DNA of 64,000 nucleotides from JASJAR01 sp038530285. GTDB taxonomy: Bacteria > Pseudomonadota > Alphaproteobacteria > Rhodobacterales > Rhodobacteraceae. Below are positions 32,723 through 41,007 of the stretch, piece after piece (the stretch's first letter is position 1; each line of letters begins with the position of its first letter). The translations under genes and the position numbers were made by a program. Where the stretch lies: the NCBI GenBank assembly GCA_038530285.1, contig JBCBCY010000014.1, forward strand, positions 34,493 to 98,492. Reading direction: 5' to 3'. The notes beneath the pieces were generated by a model. It made no database searches. It was not told the origin of the DNA and saw nothing but the letters and a program-made list of their open reading frames with translations.

Positions 32723-32755
32723 GTTAGATATTCTAACTTAGTTAGAGAGACTAAC
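32723..32755. promoter_or_regulatory. Tandem 15-bp operators between pump operon and tetR
   Basis: GTTAGATATTCTAAC (32723-32737) and GTTAGAGAGACTAAC (32741-32755) share the palindromic pattern GTTAG-N5-CTAAC, with centres 18 bases apart. They sit in the divergent promoter region, 50 bases upstream of the adaptor start and 40 upstream of the TetR start. This is the expected location and symmetry for a TetR dimer pair repressing both directions. Sequence symmetry is seen; binding is inferred. Confidence 0.72.
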
Positions 32756-32794
32756 TTTCCAGTCAAGAAAAAAATCGCTTATATTCGGGGCAGC

Positions 32795-33394
32795 ATGGCC
32801 AAAGTGAAAACAAAAACAGCGTATCATCACGGGGATCTGCGCCAACAGCTGGTCGCCGCGACCCGCGCTTTGGTGGAAGCCAAGGGCCCGGATTTGTTTT
32901 CCGTATCCGAAGCGTGCCGGGCCGCGGGCGTGTCGACAGCAGCGCCTTACAAGCATTTTGCCGACCGCACAGAAATGTTGGTGGCCGTCGCAATGGAAGG
33001 GTTTGGCGAAATGGCCGAAGCCTCGGTCGCGGCCGTGTCAAAGCACCCGCCAGGGTCGGATGAGGCGATTTCGGCAATGGGCGTGGTCTATGTGGAATAT
33101 GCCGACGCGAACCCCGGTGTGTTCAAGATGATGTTTGCCGGCGACCATCAAACCGACGATTTGGAAGAGGCCGGGCATGGCTGCTACGGTGTTGTTTTGC
33201 ATCAGGTTGCGGCCCGTATGGGTAAAATCGAGATTGACGATGCCGTGATGCGGACCGCTTTCCCGCTTTGGACCTTTGTGCATGGTCTGGCGTTCTTGCG
33301 GATCGACGGAAAGGCGGAGTTTGCCAAGGTGGACACCGATCTTGAAGACCTCGTCGCCATGGCGACCCGGCAGCTGCTTGCCGTACCGTCCTAA
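32795..33394 (+). CDS. TetR/AcrR-family transcriptional regulator
   Basis: A 199-aa repressor. The N-terminal helix-turn-helix covers residues 10-55 (HHGDLRQQLVAATRALVEAKGP, then SEACRAAGVSTAAPYKHFADRTEML). The C-terminal half is a TetR_C/WHG-like ligand domain (ANPGVFKMMFAGDH). It is divergent from the RND pump operon with two matching palindromes between them, so it most likely represses the pump and itself until a toxic ligand binds. Its stop overlaps that of the convergent monooxygenase-like gene. Confidence 0.9.
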   Translation: MAKVKTKTAYHHGDLRQQLVAATRALVEAKGPDLFSVSEACRAAGVSTAAPYKHFADRTEMLVAVAMEGFGEMAEASVAAVSKHPPGSDEAISAMGVVYVEYADANPGVFKMMFAGDHQTDDLEEAGHGCYGVVLHQVAARMGKIEIDDAVMRTAFPLWTFVHGLAFLRIDGKAEFAKVDTDLEDLVAMATRQLLAVPS

Positions 33395-33702
33395 ACGGCA
33401 GCGTCGCGTCGCGCTTCGATGATTTCGGTCCAGGTGGCAATGGCGCGCGTGGTCACGATATCCACGACCTTGCTGTCAAAATCTTTGGCCAACCGGCTGG
33501 CGCGATAAGCGTCAAACCCCGCCGGATCGGAAAACACCTGGACGACCGTCACCTTGCCGGGTTTGGCAGGGTCGCCGTAGGCTTCGGCGCGTTGGCAGCC
33601 GGTGTCTTCGCTCACAACCTCGGCCAGATGCCCCTCAAGCGCCTTCATGAACCGCGCCTGCTCGCCCAGCCGGATGGAAAATGTGATCGTCACCGCAAAC
33701 AT
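33391..33702 (-). CDS. Antibiotic biosynthesis monooxygenase-domain protein
   Basis: A 103-aa dimeric alpha/beta-barrel protein of the ABM/YgiN type: MFAVTITFSIRLGEQARFMKAL, TGCQRAEAY, VTVVQVFSDPAGFDAYRAS. Related small enzymes oxidise quinols without cofactor; many have no known role. Its ATG overlaps the dtd stop by one base (TGATG on the minus strand), and its TAG shares bases with the TAA of the convergent tetR. It is probably translated from the kinase-dtd transcript. Confidence 0.8.
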   Translation of the reverse strand: MFAVTITFSIRLGEQARFMKALEGHLAEVVSEDTGCQRAEAYGDPAKPGKVTVVQVFSDPAGFDAYRASRLAKDFDSKVVDIVTTRAIATWTEIIEARRDAAV

Positions 33703-34148
33703 CAGGGTCTCTCACTGTCGAGCCAGATCGTCACCGGACCATCATTGACCAGTTCGACCTTCATATCTGCGCCAAAGCGCCCGGTTGCAACTGCCACTCC
33801 GGCATCCTGCAACGCACCTGCGAAGGCGAGGTAGAGCGCTTCACCGTCATCCGGCGGCGCGGCAGATGAAAACCCCGGCCGGTTGCCGCGCGTCGTGTCA
33901 GCGGCCAGCGTGAACTGGCTGATCACCAGGGCCGCACCTGAGACGTCGAGAAGTGAGCGGTTCATCCGGCCCGCGTCATCCGCGAAAATTCGCAACTTGG
34001 CGGTCTTGGCGGCCAGCGCTTTGGCGGTGTCCACCGTGTCGCCGGACATCGCGCAGACCAGCACCATGATCCCTTCGCCGACCTCGCCCAGGACCGCGCC
34101 CGAGACGCTGACCTTGGCCCGGCTGACCCGCTGGATCAGCGCGCGCAT
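33702..34148 (-). CDS. dtd: D-aminoacyl-tRNA deacylase
   Basis: A 148-aa DTD enzyme that hydrolyses D-amino acids (and glycine) wrongly attached to tRNA. Motifs: MRALIQRVSRAKVSV, the active-site LVISQFTLAADTTRGNRPGF, and VELVNDGPVTIWLDS, the latter holding the NxGPVT element that with SQFTL forms the chiral pocket. The length is normal. One-base TGATG overlaps join it to the fructokinase gene upstream and the ABM gene downstream. Confidence 0.95.
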   Translation of the reverse strand: MRALIQRVSRAKVSVSGAVLGEVGEGIMVLVCAMSGDTVDTAKALAAKTAKLRIFADDAGRMNRSLLDVSGAALVISQFTLAADTTRGNRPGFSSAAPPDDGEALYLAFAGALQDAGVAVATGRFGADMKVELVNDGPVTIWLDSERP

Positions 34149-35068
34149 CAGACCTCGTTCGCCCAGGGTGGGTTTGCCCCGGCACGGCTGACGGTCACGG
34201 CAGCGGCCTTGACGCCCAGCGTCAGCGCATCGATCAATTGCGCTTCTGACAACGCGGCGACCTGCGCCTTGGTCAGAAGGTCGGCCCGGTCGAGCGCGGA
34301 CAGCACACCGGCATTGAACGTATCGCCCGCACCGACGGTGTCGATCACATCGACTTTAACGGCGGGCACAAACACGTTGTGGTCGCGCGTGATGGCGCGC
34401 GCGCCCCGCGCCCCTTCGGTGAAACAGACCAGCGACGTTCCATGTTCGATCAGCGTCTGCGCATAATCTTCCATGTCGCTGCCGGGCGACAACCAGGCCA
34501 GATCTTCGTCCGACAATTTGATGATATCGGACATGCCGATCATCCGCGTGATCCGAGCGCGGTAGCCTGCCTCATCAACAATAAAGGTCGGTCGGATATT
34601 GGGATCCAGCATGATGACATTGTCGGGGGCCGCCCGTGTCATCAAGGCTTCATTCGCATGGGCCCCAGGTTCCCCAATCAAAGAGATACATCCGAAAACA
34701 AGGGCCTGCGTTTCAGCCGGCAGGTCCGGCATGTCCGCCGGTTCCAGCATGCGAAGTGCTGTGCCTTCGTCATAAAACAGATAACTGGCTTGACCATCCA
34801 CCAGGCGCACAAAGGCAAGTGTCGTGGGCCTGCCCGAGCGGATCGACAAATCGGTTTTCACATTTGCGGCTTTAAGGGTTTCGACCAGCATTTCCCCAAA
34901 GAAATCGGTCGATAATCCGCAAACGAAGGACGTGTCGCTTCCCAGGCGGCCCAATGCGATGGCCGTGTTGAAGACGGCGCCGCCGGGATAAGGGGCAAAA
35001 GCATCTTCGCCCGCAGCGCTTTGGCGTGGCAGCATGTCAATCAGGGCTTCGCCTGCGCAAACAATCAT
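34148..35068 (-). CDS. PfkB-family carbohydrate kinase, probable fructokinase
   Basis: A 306-aa ribokinase-fold sugar kinase. N-terminal signature region is PGGAVFNTAIALGRLGSDTSFV; the ATP/catalytic signature DTVGAGDTFNAGVLSAL (catalytic Asp) lies near residue 245. The overall pattern MIVCAGEALIDMLP and FVCGLSTDFFGE is typical of fructokinases. It could phosphorylate the fructose imported by FrcBCA, which has no kinase of its own in its operon, although the genes are 29 kb apart. It is first in a three-gene overlapping unit with dtd and ABM. Confidence 0.85.
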   Translation of the reverse strand: MIVCAGEALIDMLPRQSAAGEDAFAPYPGGAVFNTAIALGRLGSDTSFVCGLSTDFFGEMLVETLKAANVKTDLSIRSGRPTTLAFVRLVDGQASYLFYDEGTALRMLEPADMPDLPAETQALVFGCISLIGEPGAHANEALMTRAAPDNVIMLDPNIRPTFIVDEAGYRARITRMIGMSDIIKLSDEDLAWLSPGSDMEDYAQTLIEHGTSLVCFTEGARGARAITRDHNVFVPAVKVDVIDTVGAGDTFNAGVLSALDRADLLTKAQVAALSEAQLIDALTLGVKAAAVTVSRAGANPPWANEV

Positions 35069-35145
35069 GAACCTGTCCCTCGTATCCCGTCCGCGCCTTG
35101 CTTACCGAGCGGGGCGACAGGCTGCAATGCAATGTGGCGGCGGCG

Positions 35146-36267
35146 TCAGATTTGCCCCTGGTTCAGCGCGACCGCGTAGCCGATGCCTGCGGCAAGGATC
35201 AGCGCTATGATCAGGGCAATCGCGATCTTCCAGGCCGACCAGGGCCGTTCGCCTGAAACGGCCCCTGTGCGCCCGTTGACGCAGAAGCGGTAGGCCTTGC
35301 CGCGGTAGCGATAGGCCGCAATCCAGACCGGCAAGAGAATATGCTTGAACGTCACATCCGACACATCGGTGTCGATCCGGTGGACCCGCTGGCGATCGCC
35401 CCCGATATCCATCTTCACATCGCGCAGGATCACGCGGTCCATCAACGCGCGCGCCTCGTCAAACCCCGCTTCCAGATCAACCGTATAGGCTTCGGCCCGG
35501 AAGCCTGCGAGGTACACCGGCTGGTAGGGTTCCAACTCGGCGAGATCCCATCGGCCAAGGGCAGGGCGGAACCTGTCGGGCAGGGCGGCAGAGGCCGCCA
35601 CCAGCACATCATCAAAAAACCGCCCGACCCGGCCCGAGGCCGACCGCCACCGCACCTTGGTCACGCGAACCTGTTGTTTCTTGCCGTTGCGGGTGACAGT
35701 CTTGGTCTCGTGGTATTCAGTTCCGCGCTCGCCTTTGTAGCGCGATTTGGTGTCGGCATCGAAGGTCCAGTAGGGCATGTAAACCCCTGACATCTTGCGC
35801 CCTTTCCGGGCGTAATCCTGCAAGCCGTTGGGTGCGAACCACAATGACCCCAGCCAGTCGGTCATGGCCTTTCGAGCTTGATCCTCTGCAAGGTGGAAGG
35901 GCAGCAGCGCCTTGGGTTTGATATGCCGGTTCGCCCCGGTGTCTGTTACAACCGGCGTTGCACAAAACGGACATTCGGCGGCATGAACGGCAGGGTCAAA
36001 CTCGACCGTTGCCCCGCAATTCCTGCAGGACAGAACGCGGGTCTCCTCCATCTCTTCATCGGCCAGAGACGCCCGCAAACCCTTCTGAAAGTCGATCTCT
36101 TGCGCGGCACCCGCGCGGGTCCAGGGTGAGCCGGAGATCGCTTCTTCATGCCCGCAATGGTCACAGACCAGCATATCGGTGCCGGGCTGAAACCTCAGGT
36201 CCGACCCGCAATTGTCGCAGGGAAACCGGTGCGCTTGTTCAACTGTGACGGGGTCGAGTTCGGACAT
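35146..36267 (-). CDS. Zinc-ribbon membrane protein (TFIIB-type zinc ribbon)
   Basis: A 373-aa protein with two N-terminal zinc ribbons: CDNCGSDLRF with CDHCGHEE (residues 17-40) and CRNCGATVEF with CPFCATPVV (residues 70-100). A middle domain of about 200 residues follows (PYWTFDADTKSRYKGERG, basic and aromatic-rich). The C-terminus has a single membrane helix (KIAIALIIALILAAGIGYAVAL, residues 345-368). ATG 36267 is chosen since upstream frame codons lack support. Similar proteins are often encoded beside SPFH-domain proteins, as here about 2 kb away. Function is unknown; a membrane-stress or protein-quality role is a guess. Confidence 0.72.
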   Translation of the reverse strand: MSELDPVTVEQAHRFPCDNCGSDLRFQPGTDMLVCDHCGHEEAISGSPWTRAGAAQEIDFQKGLRASLADEEMEETRVLSCRNCGATVEFDPAVHAAECPFCATPVVTDTGANRHIKPKALLPFHLAEDQARKAMTDWLGSLWFAPNGLQDYARKGRKMSGVYMPYWTFDADTKSRYKGERGTEYHETKTVTRNGKKQQVRVTKVRWRSASGRVGRFFDDVLVAASAALPDRFRPALGRWDLAELEPYQPVYLAGFRAEAYTVDLEAGFDEARALMDRVILRDVKMDIGGDRQRVHRIDTDVSDVTFKHILLPVWIAAYRYRGKAYRFCVNGRTGAVSGERPWSAWKIAIALIIALILAAGIGYAVALNQGQI

Positions 36268-36369
36268 GGGATCGGGCCAAAGCGCCTGTCTGCAAGGTGT
36301 ATGCAAAACGTATGGCAGGCGTATGCCAGCGATACCAGACCCAGATGAGGTGCGCGCGTGCCCGCGCGG

Positions 36370-37482
36370 TTACAGCAGCGCGGGTTCCAGGTCGTCCTCG
36401 ATGTCGATATCGTCAATGAATTCGTCCTCATCGACTGGCGGCAGCATGGGCAAGACGGCCTCGGCATCGGTGGGAGTTGCCACCAGCGTCGCGCTTGCAA
36501 GAGCGCCCGCCGGCCCGTCGTCTTCGATAATGTCGAGCTTCACGTTTTCAGTGCCGATGGTGACGCTCGCTTCCTGGGGCGCATCAAGTTCACCGCCTTC
36601 GAACACCACGCGATATGTGCCTGGCGGCAAGGCCAGCGTGTAGCCGCCCGCATCCCAGGTCGAGGTGGTGTAGACGTTGTCGGAATTGTCCTCGTCTATG
36701 GCTGTGACGCGCACACCGCCCTGACCTTCGCCCATGTCGTAAAAATCGTCGCCGTCGCCGTCGTCGATCACGACCCCGGTCAAATAGGTCTCGCCCGTAT
36801 CGCCGAACTTGGTGGTCACGTAAGTGCCGCCCTGGTACCCGCCGTAGGACCCGTAATCGTAGCCCGCCCCGATCTCTGTCCAGTCATCGCGCAGCATATT
36901 GCGCTGGTGCCCGTCGGATTCCCAAAGTCCCGCATGCAGCGCCTCCACCCGGGCCTGTTCATCGAAATTGGTCGAAAACGACGAGATCACAGCGATGTTC
37001 TCGCCGACATATGTGTTGGCGTGCCCGGCATCTTCTGCCCGGTCCCAGGGCAAATCACCGGCTGGGTCCTCATGGTCGAAAAACTGCTGGTTATCCATGT
37101 TTTCGGAGTGATCGCGCGCTGCTTCCGACAAGGTCGGCACGACCGCAAGCGGTGTGTCATCCGCCGATGAAATCCCAGAGGCGAGGCCTTCGTCTTGCCG
37201 GTCAACCTCCGCCGAGACATCCATGCGCGCACGGTTGATCAACTCGACCATCATCTGCTCTTCGTCCGTCAACCCTCCCCAATCAAGCTGATAGGCGCTG
37301 TCAGGCTCGTCGGGCAAATCCTCGACTTCGTCGGGGGCCACGACAAAAGCTGCAGGCTGAGCAGGGGTCGGACCGTCGTCGTCGTCGGGCTCGTTCAGCG
37401 CATCTGAAGACGTTGATGTCCCGCCGCCGCCCAGGGCAAAAACGGCGCCACCAAACAGCAATGCGATAAGGGCTGCGAGCAT
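36370..37482 (-). CDS. CAP/SCP-domain protein with carboxypeptidase-like repeat domain
   Basis: A 370-aa exported-looking protein. Start ATG 37482 gives MLAALIALLFGGAVFALGGGG, a hydrophobic N-terminal anchor or signal. An acidic linker follows, then a CAP domain (residues 75-235) with MVELINRARMDVSAEV, SEAARDHSENM, FFDHEDPAGDLPWDRAEDAGH, GENIAV and SDGHQRNMLRDDWTEIGAGYDYG. Then comes an SdrD-B-like calcium-type domain (VVIDDGDGDDFYDMGEGQGGVRV). The C-terminal 60 residues are acidic. CAP proteins may bind lipids or cell-wall ligands; bacterial roles are mostly unknown. It stands alone. Confidence 0.8.
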   Translation of the reverse strand: MLAALIALLFGGAVFALGGGGTSTSSDALNEPDDDDGPTPAQPAAFVVAPDEVEDLPDEPDSAYQLDWGGLTDEEQMMVELINRARMDVSAEVDRQDEGLASGISSADDTPLAVVPTLSEAARDHSENMDNQQFFDHEDPAGDLPWDRAEDAGHANTYVGENIAVISSFSTNFDEQARVEALHAGLWESDGHQRNMLRDDWTEIGAGYDYGSYGGYQGGTYVTTKFGDTGETYLTGVVIDDGDGDDFYDMGEGQGGVRVTAIDEDNSDNVYTTSTWDAGGYTLALPPGTYRVVFEGGELDAPQEASVTIGTENVKLDIIEDDGPAGALASATLVATPTDAEAVLPMLPPVDEDEFIDDIDIEDDLEPALL

Positions 37483-37932
37483 GGGATCGGTCCTGTTCTT
37501 CGACCGATGTGCCCGCCGCCAACGACAACAGGACAAACATTGGCCACAACTTGGCCCCCGTGCCGGCGTACCAAGCCTGCGTTAACCATAGCAATTGAAG
37601 ATCGCGAAACAGTTTGTTTTTGCCGGTCTTTGGCTCATGGCTGATGTCAGATCGGCGTAAACCCGCCTTAGCGGACAACAGGCCAACCGTCGATCCAGTA
37701 AAGCGGGGCTTGGCCCACCCAGCTGAGCCCGTCGCGGCCTGCGTCGTCATCGTGATGGCTCGGCCAATCTTAGCCCGCGCGCCAGGACCGCCCAAGCGGG
37801 ATCATCCGGTGTGCACCAATTGCTCGAAACCGGCGTCAGGATGCCCGGGTCAAGGTCGGTCCTGTGGACCCAACCGCCCCGGATGCCAGAAGAATACCGG
37901 CCGAAAGCCAAAAGCTGCGGGCACCCACCGCC
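37483..37932. other. 450-base spacer with a possible gene remnant
   Basis: No intact gene supported. A short minus-strand frame bounded by stops (37668-37770) reads HHDDDAGRDGLSWVGQAPL then YWIDGWPVVR, which resembles the C-terminal strand of GH43 arabinanases (H-[HY]-Y-D...L-x-W-x-x-DGWPVV). It may be the end of a decayed glycosidase gene. The rest shows interrupted frames on both strands and no clear promoter or RNA. Confidence 0.4.
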
Positions 37933-38307
37933 CTAGCCGCCAAACATCCCGAATGCGCCAAGTGCGACAACAGGCAGGAACAAAAACCCCTGGGGAACGG
38001 ATGAAAATGGGTGTTTGAGGGCGTATGGCGCGAAAATCCCGGCCGCTGCCATCAACCCGGCAAGGATGGTGCCGGCGCCCAGCAACTCGCGCGACGCCGT
38101 AAGGCCAGCGGCTGCAAAAATCCCCGCCATGAACAAAAGGGTCACCGTGACCATGTGCCAGACCATCCAGGCCACGGTGCGCACCATCGGATCGAGCGTT
38201 GTGTCAGACCGGATCACCAACGCCACCTGCCGCCCCCCGACGAAGGTGTGAATGACAAACCATAGGGCCGAAAAAGCGGCGGCGGCATAAATCGCCCAAA
38301 AAACCAC
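37933..38307 (-). CDS. Small hypothetical membrane protein
   Basis: A 124-aa protein with four predicted membrane helices: WAIYAAAAFSALWFVIHTF, a WMVWHMVTVTLLFMAGIFAAA pair, GTILAGLMAAAGIFAPYA, and FLFLPVVALGAFGMFGG. I choose GTG 38307, four bases after the SPFH gene stop with a G-rich ribosome site in the end of that gene; the longer frame reads the SPFH gene out of frame. Function is not recognised. Coupling suggests it works with the SPFH-GYF_2 protein at the membrane. Confidence 0.65.
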   Translation of the reverse strand: MVFWAIYAAAAFSALWFVIHTFVGGRQVALVIRSDTTLDPMVRTVAWMVWHMVTVTLLFMAGIFAAAGLTASRELLGAGTILAGLMAAAGIFAPYALKHPFSSVPQGFLFLPVVALGAFGMFGG

Positions 38308-38311
38308 GCCG

Positions 38312-39409
38312 TCAGGCCCCCGGCGGTGGCGGCGGCAGGATGGTGAAAAGCTGCGCCAGTTCCTCGACCTCATCTGCTGTCAGCCATCCGTCCTGCCCGG
38401 GTGTCCAGACGTGGCTGTCGCGGGTCAGGCTGCCGTCGGCGACCATTTTGCCCATATCGGCTTTGGAAAACGGCCCTGTGGTCTGGCCGTTCTCGGCGAT
38501 GTGCCACACATGTTCGACCGGCGGCGGTGGCGGGGCTGCAGCAGCGGGCGCTTGACCCCAGGGGCCCTGGTTCATCATCATGTTGCCCATCTGCATACCA
38601 AGCCCGGCCCCCATGCCCGCGCCCATCGCATCGGATGCCGCCCCGCCATTGGCCATGGCTTCGGCCGCCTTCCATTTCAAATGGTCATCAAGATTGCCCG
38701 CAATCCCGCGCGACGTGCGCTCGTCCAGGGCGGATTCCACTGCCGGCGGCAGGGAAATATTCTCGATGTAAAGTTCCGGCAGCATCAAGCCATACGCGGC
38801 GATCGTCGGGTTGATCGCGTCCGCCACCAGTTTGCCCACGTCGGCGGTGTTGGCGGCCATATCCAGGACCGGCAGGCCCGACTTGGCAATCGCGCGAGAA
38901 AATTCCTGCACGATGACATTGCGGATCTGAAAGGTGATCTCGTCTGACGTGAATTCGCCGTCGGTGCCCACGATCTCTGTCAGGAACTTCGCCGGATCGG
39001 CCACCTTGACGGTGTAGGTCCCAAAAGCGCGCAGGCGGACCGGGCCGAATTCGGGGTCGCGCATCATGATCGGGTTCTTCGTACCCCATTTGAGGTTTGT
39101 GAACCGGTTGGTGTTGATGAAGTAGATTTCCGACTTGAACGGGCTCTTGAACCCGTGATCCCAATGCATCAACGTCGTCAGGATTGGCATGTTGTTGGTT
39201 TCAAGCATGTACAGCCCGGGCGTGAAAACATCCGCCAATTGGCCTTCATGCACAAACACCGCCGCCTGACCTTCGCGCACCGTCAGCTTGGCCCCATACT
39301 TGATCTCATGGCCTTCGCGTTCGAACCGCCAGACCATCGTGTCGCGCGTGTCATCGGTCCAGTGAATGACGTCGATGAATTCACCGGTGAGAAAGTCGAG
39401 AATGCCCAT
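38312..39409 (-). CDS. SPFH-domain protein with C-terminal GYF_2 domain
   Basis: A 365-aa protein of the YdjI/virion-core-like SPFH group. Residues 1-250 form the SPFH/Band-7-like unit (LTVREGQAAVFVHEGQLADVF, FINTNRFTNLKWGTKNPI, VRLRAFGTYTVKV, EFSRAIAKSGLPVLDMAANT). A Met/Gly/Ala/Pro-rich linker follows (residues 265-300), then a GYF_2 domain (WHIAENGQTTGPFSKADMG, WTPGQDGWLTADEV). The start is ATG 39409. Such proteins form membrane-associated oligomers, and neighbours usually include a zinc-ribbon membrane protein, present here at 35146-36267. The precise role is unknown. Confidence 0.82.
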   Translation of the reverse strand: MGILDFLTGEFIDVIHWTDDTRDTMVWRFEREGHEIKYGAKLTVREGQAAVFVHEGQLADVFTPGLYMLETNNMPILTTLMHWDHGFKSPFKSEIYFINTNRFTNLKWGTKNPIMMRDPEFGPVRLRAFGTYTVKVADPAKFLTEIVGTDGEFTSDEITFQIRNVIVQEFSRAIAKSGLPVLDMAANTADVGKLVADAINPTIAAYGLMLPELYIENISLPPAVESALDERTSRGIAGNLDDHLKWKAAEAMANGGAASDAMGAGMGAGLGMQMGNMMMNQGPWGQAPAAAAPPPPPVEHVWHIAENGQTTGPFSKADMGKMVADGSLTRDSHVWTPGQDGWLTADEVEELAQLFTILPPPPPGA

Positions 39410-39457
39410 GTCTGGCCCTTGTGGTACTGAAAACCCGAGCTGGATCAATACATCGGT

Positions 39458-40654
39458 TCAGGCGACGCGCCAAGGGGTGCGCTGCACGGCAGAGGCGCCG
39501 ATGAACGGTCGGACAGGTTCGCAAAAGCCGTCCGCCGGGCCAATCTGGTCGAGAACTTGCCGGATACGGGGTGGCAGCCGGTCCCGGGCATAGGCGCCGG
39601 GGTAAAAGCTTTCGGCCGGGGCGCCTTCGGCAAACACCACCTGATGGGCGGCCAGGATCAGATGGACATAGCGCACCTGTCGGCGCCCGTTCATGCGCCG
39701 CACGCCCGGGCGGCCCAGAAGACCCTTGGCCGGACAAAGCCATTCGCTTCCGGCTGCATCCTGCACCACAACCCGGTGTTGGGGTGACACCGCCAAGGGG
39801 GCTGTTGGCATATTCGCCCCAAGGCTACCGGGTTGGAACAAGACCGGGCGCTCTTTTTCCAGCGCGGGCGGTCCGAACACCACATCGCGCGACATGACCG
39901 CTTTGACGGGCTGGTATCCTGCGTCTGCCGTGCGCACCAGATCGCCTGCTTCAAGGTCTTCGACCGGTTTTGCACCGCAGTCGGTTTCAATCCGGGTGCC
40001 TTCGAGAAAACATGGGATAAAGGCGTCGAAATAGGTGTAGCTGTCGGTTGCGGCGTTGTATTGATACGAAAAGCCCGCGCCCATGTCGGCTTGCACGGAA
40101 TTGCCGTCTTCCTCGGCGATCATCGAAGACCCGGGGAAGGCTGAAAAGGCATTGCCGCCGCCCGATCCGCCGTTGTCGAAATTGGAAAAGACGCTGGCGT
40201 TGGGCGACATGTTGAACACAATGAAGTCCCCGCTTGCGGGGTCAACCAGCGCCACCGATTCCGCTGCACCGCCCCCGTTGCCTTCCGACAACAGGTTCGT
40301 GCTTTGCCCGCCATTGCCCGATTCCACCCCCCCTTCGGAGGCTTCCTGCGCAAAATTCAGCCCCGACCCCGAAATCTCATTGATGATCCAGAGCGTCTCG
40401 CCCGGGGCGAGCACAGTTCCAGGTGGAAAGGTATGATAAAGACCGTCCTGGGGCGGGTCCGGCGCGTTGGACCCCGACGAATCTGACCAGATTTGCCAGC
40501 CCGAGATATCGATCGGCGTCCCTGTCGTGTTCACGACCGAGACGAATTCGTCTTCCTGGGTTGCTGTTCCATCAAGGTCGGTGTCGAGTTCCGGTCCCCC
40601 GGAATTGTCGCCGTAGATTTGGTCAAAAACCACGCCGTTCAGTGACGCCACCAT
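39458..40654 (-). CDS. LTD-Hint domain protein
   Basis: A 398-aa protein. Residues 1-200 resemble a lamin-tail domain: GVVFDQIYGDNSGGPELDTD, DEFVSVVNTTGTPIDISGWQIW and a long Gly/Ser/Asn-rich stretch. Residues 213-360 form a Hint domain (hedgehog/intein fold): the self-splicing cysteine in IPCFLEGTRIETDCG, VEDLEAGDLVRTAD, and the block-B histidine in VSPQHRVVV. Hint_2 proteins of this kind are common in Rhodobacterales and attached to secreted repeat proteins. There is no classical signal peptide, so type I secretion or autocleavage is possible. Whether it cleaves itself cannot be seen. Confidence 0.82.
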   Translation of the reverse strand: MVASLNGVVFDQIYGDNSGGPELDTDLDGTATQEDEFVSVVNTTGTPIDISGWQIWSDSSGSNAPDPPQDGLYHTFPPGTVLAPGETLWIINEISGSGLNFAQEASEGGVESGNGGQSTNLLSEGNGGGAAESVALVDPASGDFIVFNMSPNASVFSNFDNGGSGGGNAFSAFPGSSMIAEEDGNSVQADMGAGFSYQYNAATDSYTYFDAFIPCFLEGTRIETDCGAKPVEDLEAGDLVRTADAGYQPVKAVMSRDVVFGPPALEKERPVLFQPGSLGANMPTAPLAVSPQHRVVVQDAAGSEWLCPAKGLLGRPGVRRMNGRRQVRYVHLILAAHQVVFAEGAPAESFYPGAYARDRLPPRIRQVLDQIGPADGFCEPVRPFIGASAVQRTPWRVA

Positions 40655-40759
40655 CTGTGCAACCCGCTACTTCGCTACCGCATCCTGATGTTAACGATTA
40701 TTAACGCTGCTGCGAACCCCTGCCGTTTTAGTGGCAAAAGCGCGCCGATCCGTTGGGTG

Positions 40760-41005
40760 CTAGCCCGCCTCGGGCAGCGCCTTGCCCGCGGCAAAAATGG
40801 TGCTGCGTGGCAGGGTATGGGCATGGGCGGCCAAGAACACCGACAGGGCGGCCGGGTCATGGCGCCCAATTTCGTAAAGCGCGCGCGCCAGAGACGCTTG
40901 TGTTTTCTGATCTGTAACCGCGACCAGATCTTCAGCCGTCGCCAGCGCACCTGACAGGTCCCTCATCGCAACGCAACGGTTCAACATCGCCAGTGCGTCG
41001 GCCAT
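40760..41005 (-). CDS. Small hypothetical helical protein
   Basis: An 81-aa protein that looks all-helical, with an alpha-repeat feel (ALAMLNRCVAMRDLSGALAT, ASLARALYEIGRHDPAALSV). It starts two bases after the DUF2927 gene stop, so it is probably translated as part of that operon. I do not recognise a family. The frame and coupling are convincing; function is unknown. Confidence 0.6.
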   Translation of the reverse strand: MADALAMLNRCVAMRDLSGALATAEDLVAVTDQKTQASLARALYEIGRHDPAALSVFLAAHAHTLPRSTIFAAGKALPEAG

Positions 41006-41007
41006 AG

